A stretch of DNA of 50,916 bases from Tropicimonas isoalkanivorans (lineage in GTDB: Bacteria > Pseudomonadota > Alphaproteobacteria > Rhodobacterales > Rhodobacteraceae), in NCBI RefSeq assembly GCF_900112335.1, contig NZ_FOLG01000022.1, forward strand, positions 1 through 50,916. The letters are read 5' to 3'. Of the stretch, positions 18,960-28,786 are shown in pieces (within the stretch, counting starts at the first letter, position 1; each line of letters begins with the position of its first letter). A model generated the notes under the pieces. It did not search any database, had not been told where the DNA came from, and saw only the letters and a list, made by a program, of their open reading frames with translations. Made by a program: the position numbers and the translations under genes.

Positions 18960-19976
18960 ATGACCGCCCTCAAGCAATATGCCAAGCTGGAGTCCCAGGG
19001 TGTGTGGAGAGCCCATCCAGACGCCCAGCGGCAGAACGTCATCGTGGCTTTCGGCGACGCGTCGCTGGTGATCGTGGCCAGCAACGGGCAGCCGCTCAGC
19101 CACTGGTCCCTTGCGGCCGTGGTGCGCGTCAACCCCGGCGACCTGCCCGCCCTCTACACCCCCTCGGCCGATGCGATCGAAACGCTCGAAGTCGACGACG
19201 ACATGATGATCGACGCCATCGAGCAGGTGCGCACCGCGATCCTCAGATCCCGCCCGCGCCACGGCCGGCTGCGCGTGATCCTCACGGCCGGCGTGGCGGC
19301 GGCCACGGTGGCGGCGGCCGTCCTGTGGCTGCCCGGGGCGCTGATGCGGCACACCCTCGGCGTGGTGCCCGAACCGACCCGGAGCGAGCTCGGCACGCGC
19401 CTTTTCACCGCCATCGGCCGCGTCTCCGGCGCGCCCTGCCGCTCGCGGGAGGGCGACCTCGCGCTCGCGCGCCTGTCGTCCCGGCTTCTGGCTCCGGGGA
19501 GCGCCGGGCTGCTGGTCATGCCGGGCGGCATTCCGGACACGATCTCCTTGCCGGGCGGGGCGATGCTGCTCAACAGCCGGCTGGTCGAGGACAACGAAAG
19601 CGCCGAGGCGGTCGCGGGCTTCGTCCTCGCCGAAGACGTGCGCCGCCACCAGGAGGACCCGCTGCGCCCGCTTCTGGAAAGCGCCGGCCCCGCCGCGACG
19701 ATCCGCTTGCTGACCACGGGGCATATGCCGGACTCCGCGCTTCGCGCCTATGCCGAAACCCTGACCACAGCCGAGCCGGCCCGTCCGCCGGACGCCGCCC
19801 TGCTGCAGCGTTTCGAGGCCGCGCAGGTTCCCTCCACACCCTACGCCTACGCGCTCGACATCACCGGCGAGGAGACGCTGGGCCTGATCGAGGCCGACCC
19901 CATGCGCAGCGGCGATGCCCGCCTCGTCATCGGCAAGGCGGACTGGGCGGCGCTCCAGCAGATCTGCGACGGTTAA
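18960..19976 (+). CDS. Single-span membrane protein with inactive M48 peptidase-like region
   Basis: The 338-aa protein has a cytoplasmic N-terminal domain (about 1-95), one membrane span (VILTAGVAAATVAAAVLWLPG, about 105-125) and a C-terminal domain. Within that domain, DTISLPGGAMLLNSRLVED followed by VAGFVLAEDVRRHQED follows the M48 peptidase pattern (LPGG...lxxxxL..., LAHExxH), but the zinc motif HExxH is replaced by EDVRR. I infer a peptidase-like fold that has lost catalysis, perhaps a binding or scaffold protein. Start ATG 18960 is the first M after the promoter-like region. Alternative: an unrelated family with chance resemblance. Confidence 0.6.
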   Translation: MTALKQYAKLESQGVWRAHPDAQRQNVIVAFGDASLVIVASNGQPLSHWSLAAVVRVNPGDLPALYTPSADAIETLEVDDDMMIDAIEQVRTAILRSRPRHGRLRVILTAGVAAATVAAAVLWLPGALMRHTLGVVPEPTRSELGTRLFTAIGRVSGAPCRSREGDLALARLSSRLLAPGSAGLLVMPGGIPDTISLPGGAMLLNSRLVEDNESAEAVAGFVLAEDVRRHQEDPLRPLLESAGPAATIRLLTTGHMPDSALRAYAETLTTAEPARPPDAALLQRFEAAQVPSTPYAYALDITGEETLGLIEADPMRSGDARLVIGKADWAALQQICDG

Positions 19977-20009
19977 TCCCCTCAAACGGCCGGCCCCCTC
20001 GAAACGGCG

Positions 20010-20035
20010 ACGCCCCGCCGCAAGGGGCGGGGCGT
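20010..20035. terminator. GC-rich hairpin between convergent genes
   Basis: A 10-bp stem (20010-20019 with 20026-20035, arms acgccccgcc) with a 6-base loop lies between the convergent membrane-protein and SPOR-domain genes. No direct T run follows on the plus strand, and a T-rich CTT repeat begins about 30 bases later. A shared bidirectional terminator is likely. Confidence 0.5.
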
Positions 20036-20083
20036 TAGCCTGAATGAGACCTGCTTCCGTCTCTCGTTTTCTTCTTCTTCTTG

Positions 20084-21034
20084 TTATTTCGGTTGTCTGG
20101 GAAAGGCGTCCGTGAACCCGGCGCGCCGCGCCGTGGTCAGCGCCGAGCGCACCTGCGCCTCGGTGGCGAACGGGCCGGAGACCACCACCTTCAGCTCCCG
20201 GCCGCCGCTGGTGTACCGCGCGGTGCCGGCGGGCAGGCCTGCCTGCTGCAGGCGGGCGACGGCGGCCTGCGCGTTGCTCGGAACCGCATAGGTGCCGACC
20301 TGGACATACCGGCGCGACGCGGGCGCCATGGTGGACAGGCGGGCGCCCGTCTGCGGCTCGGCGAGCTTCTGGGGCACGTCGTTCGTCCAGACCCGGTTCA
20401 TCTGCGCCGAACCTTCGGCCGTGCGCTCCCCCCGGTCGGGATTGTACTGGCCTTCGTCGAAGGCATAGGTGTACCCGGCCGGCGGCGTCGGCAGCTTGGT
20501 GCGCGGCGTGGCCGCGGCGGTCTTGGCCGGGCTGCACCAGATGGTGACCTTCCCGTCGTTCGCCTTGCGGTACATCACCGGCGCGTCGTCCGGGCAGCGG
20601 ATCTGGAGCGCGGGCGCGTTGTAGGTCGGGCTGGCGGGCGCGGGGGCCTTGGCGCGCGGCGCCTTCCGGCTGGGTGCGGGCGCGGGAGCAGGGGCCTGCG
20701 CGACCTGCGTCGTGGTGGCCGCCGGCGCAGCCTTGGCAGGGGCGGGGGCTGATGGCGCGGCAACCTCCACCGTTGCCGTCCCGGCTGCGGTCGAGGTCGG
20801 GGCCATGCCGCAGACAGGCGTCCGCTCCCGCGTCATGCGCGGAATCCACGCGGTGGCGCCATTCAACTCCGCCCGCACGAAGGCGCAGCCGGAACTGTCG
20901 ACGTACTGCGTCCCCTCGAACGAGGCAGGCGGCAGCTCCGCCGGAGTCCCGGTCTGGGCATTTGCAGTGACCGGAGCGATCCCGCTGGCGATGGCAGTCG
21001 CCAGAAGGGCCGAACGAACGGTTCGGATCATCAT
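20084..21034 (-). CDS. Exported SPOR-domain protein
   Basis: The 316-aa protein has a signal peptide (cleavage near VTANAQ, residue 27), two conserved regions with paired cysteines (SSGCAFVR...PVCGM and IRCPDDAPVMYR...VTIWCSP), a low-complexity Ala/Pro linker (about 80-140), and a C-terminal SPOR domain (about 245-316: RYVQVGTYAVPSNAQAAVARLQ ... LKVVVSGPF). SPOR domains bind glycan strands lacking stem peptides at division sites, so a cell-wall role is likely. MMIR is the only reasonable start, with TGTGGGGAT upstream. It is followed by a convergent membrane-protein gene. Confidence 0.88.
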   Translation of the reverse strand: MMIRTVRSALLATAIASGIAPVTANAQTGTPAELPPASFEGTQYVDSSGCAFVRAELNGATAWIPRMTRERTPVCGMAPTSTAAGTATVEVAAPSAPAPAKAAPAATTTQVAQAPAPAPAPSRKAPRAKAPAPASPTYNAPALQIRCPDDAPVMYRKANDGKVTIWCSPAKTAAATPRTKLPTPPAGYTYAFDEGQYNPDRGERTAEGSAQMNRVWTNDVPQKLAEPQTGARLSTMAPASRRYVQVGTYAVPSNAQAAVARLQQAGLPAGTARYTSGGRELKVVVSGPFATEAQVRSALTTARRAGFTDAFPRQPK

Positions 21035-21128
21035 TCATATCCCCACAAGATGTTGGGGCGGAGATTGCAGGACGGCCCTAATCGAGTAAAGCTTTTTTTC
21101 CCCTGCGCGGTCCCGAATTTGGAAACAC

Positions 21129-21761
21129 TTATTTCGTGCCGAACATCCGGTCGCCCGCGTCGCCCAAACCCGGTTCGATATAACCGTGATCGTTCAACCG
21201 TTTGTCGAGCGAAGCTGTGATGATGGGCACGTCGGGGTGGGCCTCCTTCATCCGCGCGACGCCCTCGGGTGCGGCGAGCAGACACAGGAAGCGGATGTTG
21301 GTGGCGCCAGCCTTCTTCAGCAGGTCGATCGTCGCGACGGCGGAGTTGCCGGTCGCCAGCATCGGGTCCACAACGACCACGAGGCGGTCGGCGAGGTCCT
21401 CGGGCACCTTGAAATAGTACTGCACCGGCTGCAGCGTCTCGGGGTCGCGATACAGCCCGACGAAGCCCACGCGCGCCCCGGGGATCAATTCCAGAATGCC
21501 GTCCAGCAAGCCGTTGCCCGCCCGCAGGATGGAGATCAGCGCCATCTTCTTGCCGGAGAGCTTCGGCGCCATCATCTTGCACAGCGGCGTTTCGATCTCG
21601 ACCTCCTCCATTTCCATGTCGAAGGTCACTTCGTAGGCGAGCAACTGGCTGATCTCGCGCAGGAGCTGGCGGAACTTGGCTGTGGAGGCGCTTTTGTCCC
21701 GCATCAGCGACAGCTTGTGTTGTACCAGCGGGTGATCGACGACGGTCAGGTGGTCATACAT
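21129..21761 (-). CDS. upp: Uracil phosphoribosyltransferase
   Basis: The 210-aa enzyme converts uracil and PRPP into UMP. The PRPP-binding loop [14 protein letters not shown], the N-terminal [29 protein letters not shown] and the uracil-binding C-terminus [16 protein letters not shown] are all standard. It is the last gene of the minus-strand nucleoside-salvage operon. ATG 21761 lies within the end of add (8-base overlap), which excludes the longer frame starting at 21890. It completes recycling of the bases released by the upstream phosphorylase. Confidence 0.96.
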   Translation of the reverse strand: MYDHLTVVDHPLVQHKLSLMRDKSASTAKFRQLLREISQLLAYEVTFDMEMEEVEIETPLCKMMAPKLSGKKMALISILRAGNGLLDGILELIPGARVGFVGLYRDPETLQPVQYYFKVPEDLADRLVVVVDPMLATGNSAVATIDLLKKAGATNIRFLCLLAAPEGVARMKEAHPDVPIITASLDKRLNDHGYIEPGLGDAGDRMFGTK

Positions 21762-22740
21762 CGGCGGCCTCCAATCGTTTGAGGATCTTCTCCCGGGTGT
21801 CGGCATCGCAGAACGCGGCCTCCGCGGCAACCCGGTTGAGCGCGGCAAAATCCACCGCCTCCCATCCGAAGGCGTCGGCAAGGCGATCATACTCCTGCGT
21901 CATGGTCGTGTGGAAGAACGGCGGATCGTCGGTGGAAACGGTCACCTTCACCTCCCGGTCGCGCAGCCGCGCGATGGGGTGGGCGCGTAAGTTCGGGTAC
22001 AGGCCAAGCGCGATGTTCGACCCGGGGCAGACCTCCAGCACGATGCCGCGCTCGGCAAGCGTGTCCACCAGCGCCAGATCCTCGATCGCCCGCACGCCAT
22101 GGCCGATGCGTTCGACGCCCAGATCCTCCACCGCCCCGCGCACGCTGTCCGGCCCCCGCCACTCGCCTGCGTGGCAAGTGAGCCGCAACCCGGCCTCCCG
22201 CGCGCAGTCGAACGCCCAGGCGTAGTCTTTCGGCTCGCCCACGGCTTCGTTGCCGCCCAGGCCAAGCCCCACGATCCACGCGCCCGCCGTTTCGGCGGCG
22301 CAGAGGGCCGGCGCCTTGGCCCGCTCCGGGCCGAAATGGCGGATCGGGGTGACGATCCCGCGCAGCACGGGGCCGCCCTTCGCCGCCACGTCCTCCGCCG
22401 CCTCCCGCATCGCCGCGAGGTAGTCCCGCCAGGCCGACAGGTCCCCCCCGCCGCAGAAGTCGGGGGAGACGAAGGTTTCCGCATAGATCACGCCCTGCGC
22501 GTCCAGCTCTTCCAGCACCGTGCGGACCAGCCGGGCGTAGTCCTCTGGCGACCCGATGACGGAGGTCGCCGCCTCGTACACTCGCAGGAAATCTACGAAC
22601 CCGTCATAGGCATAGGCGCCCCGCTCGTCGAAGATCCCGGACAAGTCGACCTTCTTCTCCGCCGCCAGCCCGCGCACGAACGCCGGCGGCGCCGCGCCCT
22701 CCAGATGCAGGTGCAGTTCGACCTTCGGCATGTCCCGCAT
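21754..22740 (-). CDS. add: Adenosine deaminase
   Basis: The 328-aa zinc enzyme deaminates adenosine or deoxyadenosine to inosine. The metal ligands H10 and H12 are in [18 protein letters not shown] carries the catalytic histidine region, IGHG is present, and [10 protein letters not shown] supplies the final aspartate. The start ATG shares one base with the deoB stop (TGATG). MPKVEL three codons later is an alternative start. Alpha-proteobacterial relatives sometimes act on adenine instead, but the context between deoB and upp fits nucleoside salvage. Confidence 0.92.
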   Translation of the reverse strand: MRDMPKVELHLHLEGAAPPAFVRGLAAEKKVDLSGIFDERGAYAYDGFVDFLRVYEAATSVIGSPEDYARLVRTVLEELDAQGVIYAETFVSPDFCGGGDLSAWRDYLAAMREAAEDVAAKGGPVLRGIVTPIRHFGPERAKAPALCAAETAGAWIVGLGLGGNEAVGEPKDYAWAFDCAREAGLRLTCHAGEWRGPDSVRGAVEDLGVERIGHGVRAIEDLALVDTLAERGIVLEVCPGSNIALGLYPNLRAHPIARLRDREVKVTVSTDDPPFFHTTMTQEYDRLADAFGWEAVDFAALNRVAAEAAFCDADTREKILKRLEAADV

Positions 22741-23951
22741 CAGAGAAAACTCCGCCCCGGCCCCTGCGCCGGCACGCCCAGATGCGCGGCGACGCTGGCC
22801 GCCACATCGACGAACGCCACGTTGCCCAGCGGCCCGGTGCCCACGCCGTAGCAGAGGACCGGAACCCGCTCCCGGGTGTGATCGGTGCCGGACCACGTCG
22901 GGTCGTTTCCGTGATCGGCCGTCAGCAACAACAGGTCGCCCTCCCGCAGGCGCGGCAGCAGCCGGCCCATGCTCGCGTCGAACCATTCCAGCGCGGCGGC
23001 ATAGCCGGAGACGTTCCGGCGGTGGCCGTAAAGGCTGTCGAATTCGACGAAGTTGGCAAAGGTCAGGCTGCCATCCGGGGCCTCGACCACGAAGTCGAAC
23101 AGGTGGTCCATCAGGACGGCGTCGCGCCCCTTGCGCACCTCGTCGATGCCGCGCATCGAGAAGATGTCCCCGATCTTGCCCACGCCCTGCACCCGCCGGC
23201 CCGCGGCCTGCACCCAGTCGCAGAGCGTCGGTTCCGGCGGTTCGATGGCATAGTCGTGCCGGTTGGTGGTGCGGGTGAACCCCTCCTCCGGCGTGCCGAC
23301 GAAGGGGCGGGAGATCACGCGCCCCACCTTCATCTTGTGCAGGATCGGCGCGAGGTCCGCGCAAAGCTTCTGCAGCCGCGCCTCCCCGAACGTCTCTTCG
23401 TGGCAGGCGATCTGGAACACGCTGTCGGCGGAGGTGTAGCAGATCGGCCAGCCGGTCCGCATGTGCTCCGCGCCCAGATCGGCGATGATCTTCGTGCCGG
23501 AGGCGTGGCAATTCCCAAGCGTGCCGCCGACGCCCGCCATGGTGCAGACCGCCTGCACCAGCGGGGGCGGAAAGGCGGGCTGGGTGTCCGGGAAATAGTA
23601 CCAGTCCCATGGCACCGGCACCCCGGCCAGTTCCCAGTGGCCGGAAGGCGTGTCCTTGCCCGGCGAGACCTCAGTCGCCGCGCCGAACCGGCCCTGCGGC
23701 TCCGCGTCCAGCCCCGGCGCGCTCTCGCCGCAGGCCGTCCGGAGCGCCGCGTTCAGGCCAAGCCCTGCCAGAACCGGCATCCGCAGCGGCCCGCTGCGCC
23801 CGTCCTCCGCGCGGCCCTCCGCACAGGCCCGCGCGATATGAAGCAGGGTGTTCGCGCCGGTGTCTGGCACGTCGCCGTTGAAGAACCGATCCGCGTCCGG
23901 CGCGCCACCGCACCCGACGGAATCCATCACCACAAGAAAGGCACGGCTCAT
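22740..23951 (-). CDS. deoB: Phosphopentomutase
   Basis: The 403-aa alkaline-phosphatase-superfamily enzyme interconverts (deoxy)ribose 1-phosphate and 5-phosphate. Metal-site residues include D10 (VVMDSVGCGG). KDTPSGHWE holds the phospho-threonine, and TADHGNDPTWSGTDHTRE supplies the second set of metal ligands. YTSADSVFQIACHEE is typical of DeoB. It overlaps deoA upstream by four bases (ATGA) and add downstream by one, so it is translated within the operon. It handles the sugar phosphate made by DeoA. Confidence 0.95.
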   Translation of the reverse strand: MSRAFLVVMDSVGCGGAPDADRFFNGDVPDTGANTLLHIARACAEGRAEDGRSGPLRMPVLAGLGLNAALRTACGESAPGLDAEPQGRFGAATEVSPGKDTPSGHWELAGVPVPWDWYYFPDTQPAFPPPLVQAVCTMAGVGGTLGNCHASGTKIIADLGAEHMRTGWPICYTSADSVFQIACHEETFGEARLQKLCADLAPILHKMKVGRVISRPFVGTPEEGFTRTTNRHDYAIEPPEPTLCDWVQAAGRRVQGVGKIGDIFSMRGIDEVRKGRDAVLMDHLFDFVVEAPDGSLTFANFVEFDSLYGHRRNVSGYAAALEWFDASMGRLLPRLREGDLLLLTADHGNDPTWSGTDHTRERVPVLCYGVGTGPLGNVAFVDVAASVAAHLGVPAQGPGRSFL

Positions 23952-25258
23952 GGGGCGATCCTTTCGTGGACCAAAGGCGGCTCAGAAACCTCGCCGTCCC
24001 CCACCACGTAGGCCGCGCGAATGGCGGCCGCGGCGGCGCCGGCCGCGTCTTCGGTCGCCGCATGGACGCGGGCGAGGGGCCAGGCGTCGGACACGGCGGT
24101 GCCGATCGTCGCCAGCCGGTCGAAGCCCACCGACGGGTCCAGAACGTCCCCCTCCCGGAGCCGCCCGCCGCCCAGGTGCACCACCGCCATGCCGACGGCG
24201 CGCGTGTCCACCCGTTGGACCGTCCCGGCCTGCTCGGGGAAGATGTCGCGGATCACCGGCGCCTCCGGCAGGTACCGCCGCCAGCCGCCCACGAAATCTG
24301 ACGGCCCGCCAAGCGCAGCGATCATCCGCTCGAAGCCCTCGACCGCGCGCCCGCTCTTCAGCGCCTCCTCGATCATCGCCGCCCCGGCGTCGCTGTCGTC
24401 AGCCAGCCCGCCGATGGCGAGCAGCACCCCGCCCAGGTCCACCGTCAGCTTCCACAGCGGCTCCGCGATGCCTTCGCCCGTCAGCGTCCGCATCACCTCC
24501 GCCACCTCCAGCGCGTTCCCGGCGCTCTCCATCAGCGGCTGGCTCATGTCTGTGATGAGCGCCTCCGTCCGGCAGCCGGCGCCGTTGGCGGTGTTCACCA
24601 GCGACTCCGCCAGCGCCCGCGCGCTCTCCGCGTCCGGCATGAAGGCGCCGGAGCCCACCTTCACGTCCAGCACCAGCCCCTCCAGCCCCGCCGCGAGCTT
24701 CTTGGACAGGATAGAGGCGGTGATCAGGTCGATGCTCTCCACCGTGCCGGTCACGTCGCGGATGGCATAAAGGCGCTTGTCGGATGGCGCGATGTCGCCC
24801 GAGGCGCCGACGATGGCGCAGCCCACATCCGCCACGATCTGCCGCAGCCGGTCCTGCGGCACCTCGGCGGTGTAGCCGGGAATCGCCTCCAGCTTGTCCA
24901 GCGTGCCGCCGGTGTGGCCCAGTCCGCGCCCGGAGATCATCGGCACATAGGCCCCGCAGGCCGCCAACGCGGGCGCCAGCGGCAGCGACACACTGTCGCC
25001 CACGCCGCCGGTGGAGTGCTTGTCGAGCACCGGCCCGGGCATGTCCCAGCCCATCACCTGGCCGCTGTCGCGCATCGCCTCCGTCAGCGCCACCCGCGCG
25101 GGCACCGGCAGCGGCGCGCGGCACACACCCATGGCAAAGGCGCCAACCTGCGCGTCCGTCACCCCGCCGCTGCCGATCGCCGCCCCGAACCACGCCGTTT
25201 GCTCCGGTGACAGGTCGCCCCCCTGCCGAAGCACGGCCAGAATTTCCTTCGCGTCCAT
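23948..25258 (-). CDS. deoA: Thymidine phosphorylase
   Basis: The 436-aa enzyme cleaves thymidine or deoxyuridine with phosphate into base and deoxyribose 1-phosphate. The phosphate-binding segment DKHSTGGVGDSVSLPLAP (79-96) and the SGRGLGHTGGTLDKLEAIPG signature are complete, and KVGSGAFMPD and the C-terminal domain ending near VGDGEVSEPP are as expected. It follows cdd by one base and overlaps deoB as ATGA. In the pathway, Cdd makes deoxyuridine, DeoA splits it and DeoB converts the sugar phosphate. Confidence 0.95.
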   Translation of the reverse strand: MDAKEILAVLRQGGDLSPEQTAWFGAAIGSGGVTDAQVGAFAMGVCRAPLPVPARVALTEAMRDSGQVMGWDMPGPVLDKHSTGGVGDSVSLPLAPALAACGAYVPMISGRGLGHTGGTLDKLEAIPGYTAEVPQDRLRQIVADVGCAIVGASGDIAPSDKRLYAIRDVTGTVESIDLITASILSKKLAAGLEGLVLDVKVGSGAFMPDAESARALAESLVNTANGAGCRTEALITDMSQPLMESAGNALEVAEVMRTLTGEGIAEPLWKLTVDLGGVLLAIGGLADDSDAGAAMIEEALKSGRAVEGFERMIAALGGPSDFVGGWRRYLPEAPVIRDIFPEQAGTVQRVDTRAVGMAVVHLGGGRLREGDVLDPSVGFDRLATIGTAVSDAWPLARVHAATEDAAGAAAAAIRAAYVVGDGEVSEPPLVHERIAP

Positions 25259-25259
25259 G

Positions 25260-25661
25260 TCACTCGGCCTCCATATGTGCGGCCGTAAAGGCCCCCGGCA
25301 GCAGCTCCGCCACGGTCATCGTCAGCGTTTCGCCCGCCGTCGTCGCCATCGTCACCCGCACGTCGCCCGCCGCGAACTCCTTCAGCTTCTGCCGGCAGCC
25401 ACCGCAGGGCGGCACCGGGGCGGGGCTGTCGGCGATCACCGCCACCTCCGCGATTCGATACTCCCCCGCGGCCGCCATCGCGGCAATCGCCCCGGCCTCG
25501 GCGCAGGTCCCTTCCGGGTAGGCCACGTTCTCCACGTTGCAGCCGGAATAGACGGCGCCGGATTCCGTGCGAATCGCCGCGCCGACCTTGAAGTTGGAAT
25601 AGGGAACATAGGCGCGGTCACGAACCGCCCGCGCCGCGGCCATCAGCTGAGAATCGTTCAT
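25260..25661 (-). CDS. cdd: Cytidine deaminase
   Basis: The 133-aa protein is the short homotetrameric type that deaminates cytidine and deoxycytidine. Zinc ligands are C53, C86 and C89 and the catalytic glutamate is E55 (TCAEAGAI and PPCGGCRQKL). The residue after CAE is alanine rather than the arginine found in many tetrameric enzymes. SGCNVENVAYPEG binds ribose. It is the first gene of the salvage operon, and a promoter should lie in the 208-bp spacer before prpE. I could not assign its hexamers with confidence. Confidence 0.94.
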   Translation of the reverse strand: MNDSQLMAAARAVRDRAYVPYSNFKVGAAIRTESGAVYSGCNVENVAYPEGTCAEAGAIAAMAAAGEYRIAEVAVIADSPAPVPPCGGCRQKLKEFAAGDVRVTMATTAGETLTMTVAELLPGAFTAAHMEAE

Positions 25662-25814
25662 CAGGTGCTTCCTTTTTCACCAATCTTTCGATCCGAACCG
25701 GCGGATGCAACCCACCGCGACCCGCCACCGCCTGGATTGCTGCAGTGCGGCAAATTTAAGTGGATTTTCGGTATACTTTTGCGTACAGTCAGCGTGCCGG
25801 GAGGGCGCGGAAGC

Positions 25815-25843
25815 TTGCGGGACGCCCACACGTTCCGTATTTC
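25815..25843 (+). promoter_or_regulatory. Candidate prpE promoter
   Basis: TTGCGG (25815-25820) and TATTTC (25838-25843) are 17 bases apart and end 26 bases before the prpE ATG. The ribosome site GGGAGGAAG falls between. This is pattern-based only. Confidence 0.35.
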
Positions 25844-25869
25844 TTGGAGCATTGTAAGGGAGGAAGATC

Positions 25870-27774
25870 ATGGGGTATTCAGACATCTATCGGGAGTGGC
25901 AAACCGATCCGGAAGCATTCTGGATGAAGGCTGCCGAAGACATCCACTGGTACAAGAAACCGTCCAAGGCGCTCTTCGACGAGAACGCGCCGGTCTACGA
26001 ATGGTTCTCCGACGGGCTGACCAACACCTGCTACAACGCGGTGGACCGGCACGTCGAAGCGGGGCGTGGCGGCCAGCTCGCCATCATGCACGAAAGCCCG
26101 ATCACCCACTCCACCAAGGGGCTCACCTACCGCGAACTTCGCGACCGTGTGGCCTCCCTGGCCGGCGCCCTCAAGATGCGCGGCGTGGAGAAGGGCGACC
26201 GCGTCATCATTTACATGCCGATGATCCCCGAGGCGCTGGAGGCGATGCTCGCCTGCGCCCGGATCGGCGCCGTCCACTCGGTCGTCTTCGGCGGCTTTGC
26301 CGCCCATGAGCTGGCCGTACGGATCGACGACGCCAAGCCCACGGCCATCATCGCCGCCTCCTGCGGCCTGGAGCCCAACCGCGTCGTCCACTACAAGCCG
26401 CTGCTCGACGAAGCGATCGAACAGGCCGAGCACAAGCCCGACTTCTGCGTCATCTTCCAGCGCGAGCAGGAAGTGGCGAAACTGGTCGAAGGCCGGGACT
26501 TCTCCTGGCACGGCTTCCAGTATGGCGTGAAGCCGGCGGACTGCGTGCCGGTGGAGGGCAACCACCCCGCCTACATCCTTTATACCTCCGGCACGACCGG
26601 CCAGCCGAAGGGCGTCGTTCGCACCACCGGTGGCCATCTCGTCGCCCTGCAATGGACGATGAAGAACATCTACAACGTCGGCCCCGGCGAGCGCTTCTGG
26701 GCCGCCTCCGACGTGGGCTGGGTCGTGGGCCACAGCTACATCTGCTACGGTCCGCTGATCGCTGGAGCGGAGACCCTCGTCTTCGAAGGCAAGCCCATCG
26801 GCACCCCCCACGCCGGCGTCTTCTGGAAGATCATCCAGAACCACCGCGTGAAAAGCTTCTTCACCGCGCCGACCGCGCTCCGCGCCATCAAGCGGGAGGA
26901 CCCGAAAGGCGAGTGGATCAAACGCTACAAGCTGCATGACCTGCAAGCGCTGTTCCTGGCCGGCGAGCGCGCCGACCCCGATACGATCAAATGGGCGCAG
27001 GAGCACCTGAACGTGCCCGTGATCGACCACTGGTGGCAGACGGAAACCGGCTGGGCCATCGCCGCGAACCCGATCGGGGTGGAGACCTTGCCCGTCAAGA
27101 TCGGCAGCCCGTCCGTGGCCATGCCGGGTTACGACGTTCACATCCTCGACGAGGGCGGCCACGAGGTGCCGGACGGCACCATGGGCGCCATCGCCATCAA
27201 GCTGCCGCTGCCCCCGGGCACGTTGCAGACGCTCTGGAACGCCGAGGAGCGCTACCGGAAGTCCTACCTCGAGCACTTCCCCGGCTACTACGAGACCGGA
27301 GACGCGGGCTACAAGGACGAGGACGGCTACCTCTACATCATGGCCCGCACCGACGACGTCATCAACGTCGCCGGCCACCGGCTCTCGACCGGCGCCATGG
27401 AGGAAGTCCTCGCCGCGCATCCGGACGTCGCGGAATGCGCCGTCATCGGCGTGCACGACGACCTCAAGGGCCAACTCCCGTTCGGGTTCCTCTGCCTGAA
27501 CTCGGGCAGCGACCGGAAGCCGGAGGATGTGATCGCCGAATGCGTCTACCAGGTTCGCGACCAGATCGGCCCGGTCGCCGCGTTCCGCCATGCCTGCATC
27601 GTGGACCGTCTGCCCAAGACCCGTTCTGGCAAGATCCTGCGGGCCACCATGCAGAAGATCGCGGACAGCGAGGAGTACAAGATGCCGGCGACCATCGACG
27701 ATCCGGCCATCCTTGACGAAATCACCGCCGCCCTGCGGGACGCGGGCTACGCAAAGGTCCGCGAACCGCAGTAA
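25870..27774 (+). CDS. prpE: Propionyl-CoA synthetase (acyl-CoA synthetase family)
   Basis: The 634-aa adenylate-forming enzyme activates propionate (or a related short acid) to its CoA ester through an acyl-AMP. Features in order: N-terminal [27 protein letters not shown] typical of PrpE, P-loop [39 protein letters not shown] and the acylatable K588 in [11 protein letters not shown]. Compared with acetyl-CoA synthetase, the [12 protein letters not shown] start and [12 protein letters not shown] segment favour PrpE. A strong GGGAGGAAG site precedes ATG 25870. It is divergent from the cdd operon and converges on nadK. Confidence 0.88.
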   Translation: MGYSDIYREWQTDPEAFWMKAAEDIHWYKKPSKALFDENAPVYEWFSDGLTNTCYNAVDRHVEAGRGGQLAIMHESPITHSTKGLTYRELRDRVASLAGALKMRGVEKGDRVIIYMPMIPEALEAMLACARIGAVHSVVFGGFAAHELAVRIDDAKPTAIIAASCGLEPNRVVHYKPLLDEAIEQAEHKPDFCVIFQREQEVAKLVEGRDFSWHGFQYGVKPADCVPVEGNHPAYILYTSGTTGQPKGVVRTTGGHLVALQWTMKNIYNVGPGERFWAASDVGWVVGHSYICYGPLIAGAETLVFEGKPIGTPHAGVFWKIIQNHRVKSFFTAPTALRAIKREDPKGEWIKRYKLHDLQALFLAGERADPDTIKWAQEHLNVPVIDHWWQTETGWAIAANPIGVETLPVKIGSPSVAMPGYDVHILDEGGHEVPDGTMGAIAIKLPLPPGTLQTLWNAEERYRKSYLEHFPGYYETGDAGYKDEDGYLYIMARTDDVINVAGHRLSTGAMEEVLAAHPDVAECAVIGVHDDLKGQLPFGFLCLNSGSDRKPEDVIAECVYQVRDQIGPVAAFRHACIVDRLPKTRSGKILRATMQKIADSEEYKMPATIDDPAILDEITAALRDAGYAKVREPQ

Positions 27775-27809
27775 GCGCGGGGGCCAACACGGATCGTCCG
27801 GCCCCGCGC
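27775..27809. terminator. GC-rich hairpin between prpE and nadK
   Basis: A stem of about 10 bp with one bulged G (27775-27785 with 27800-27809) starts right after the prpE stop codon and lies between two convergent genes. It has no T run on either side, so its strength as a terminator is uncertain. Confidence 0.4.
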
Positions 27810-27835
27810 CGGGCGGTCCCTCTGCCTGCGATCCG

Positions 27836-28597
27836 TTAGACGAACTGTTCCCGGATCAACCGTTCCTCGAGCCCGTGACCGGGGTCGAAAAGCAGCCGGT
27901 GCCGGATCTCCGGCTTGCTGCGAATGATGACCTCCAGAACATCGCGCACCGAATTGCGGCTGTCGGCTTCGGCCATCACCGGGCGCTTCTCGTGCTCCAG
28001 CACGTCGAACCGAACCTCCGCCCGCGCCGGCAGCAACGCCCCGCGCCAGCGCCTGGGGCGAAAGGCCGACATGGCCGTCAGCGCCAGCACCCCGGACCCG
28101 ATGGGCAGGATCGGCCCGTGCGCGGAATAGTTGTACGCCGTCGAGCCCGCCGGCGTGCTGACCAGCGCCCCGTCCGCGACCAGCTCCTCCATCCGCACCC
28201 GCCCGTCGACCGATATGCGCAGCTTCGCCACCTGCGGCCCCTGCCGCAGCAGGGAGACCTCGTTGATGGCCAGACCATCGTGCACGTCGCCCGCGCTGGT
28301 CGTCGCTTGCATCGCGAGCGGGTGGATCACCTCCTCCTCGGCCTCGTCAAGCCGCTCGATCAGCCCGTCGGGGGCGTATTCGTTCATCATGAACCCGACC
28401 GTGCCGCGGTTCATGCCATAGACCGGCGTGTCCAGGTGTTGCATTCCGTGCAGTGTCTGCAGCATGAACCCGTCGCCGCCGAGCGCGACGATCACGTTGG
28501 CGTCCTCCGGGTCGTGATCGCCATACGCGTCGGCCAGGGTGCGCTTGGCCGCCTGCGCGACGTCCGCCGCACTCGCCAGGAAGGCGATCTTGGTCAT
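27836..28597 (-). CDS. nadK: NAD kinase
   Basis: The 253-aa enzyme phosphorylates NAD to NADP. The motifs are complete: GGDG at 40-43 in [30 protein letters not shown], and [20 protein letters not shown] in place of the usual TPTGSTAY segment. Length is normal for the short alphaproteobacterial form. I start at ATG 28597 (MTKIAFLAS). The open frame continues far upstream into the antisense of glyA and must not be taken as coding. It is divergent from glyA, with a 189-bp spacer. Confidence 0.93.
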   Translation of the reverse strand: MTKIAFLASAADVAQAAKRTLADAYGDHDPEDANVIVALGGDGFMLQTLHGMQHLDTPVYGMNRGTVGFMMNEYAPDGLIERLDEAEEEVIHPLAMQATTSAGDVHDGLAINEVSLLRQGPQVAKLRISVDGRVRMEELVADGALVSTPAGSTAYNYSAHGPILPIGSGVLALTAMSAFRPRRWRGALLPARAEVRFDVLEHEKRPVMAEADSRNSVRDVLEVIIRSKPEIRHRLLFDPGHGLEERLIREQFV

Positions 28598-28786
28598 CTG
28601 AAACTCCCCGGGCTGCGCATCCGTTTCCGGTCCGACCGTCCGACGCCTGCATCGGAAACGCAAGCCGCGCATTTTGCCGCGTGCAGGCCGCTTACCGGGC
28701 TTTTGTCGCGGCCCGGCTTGGGATACATCCGCCGCAACGGAAACCATGCGACCCCGCGTCAGGTCCGCTGCCCTGGAGAGCTGCCC

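Noticed and set aside
20064-20083. CTT microsatellite near the SPOR gene end
   Set aside because: Only about four units outside the coding region. No sign of phase-variable control.
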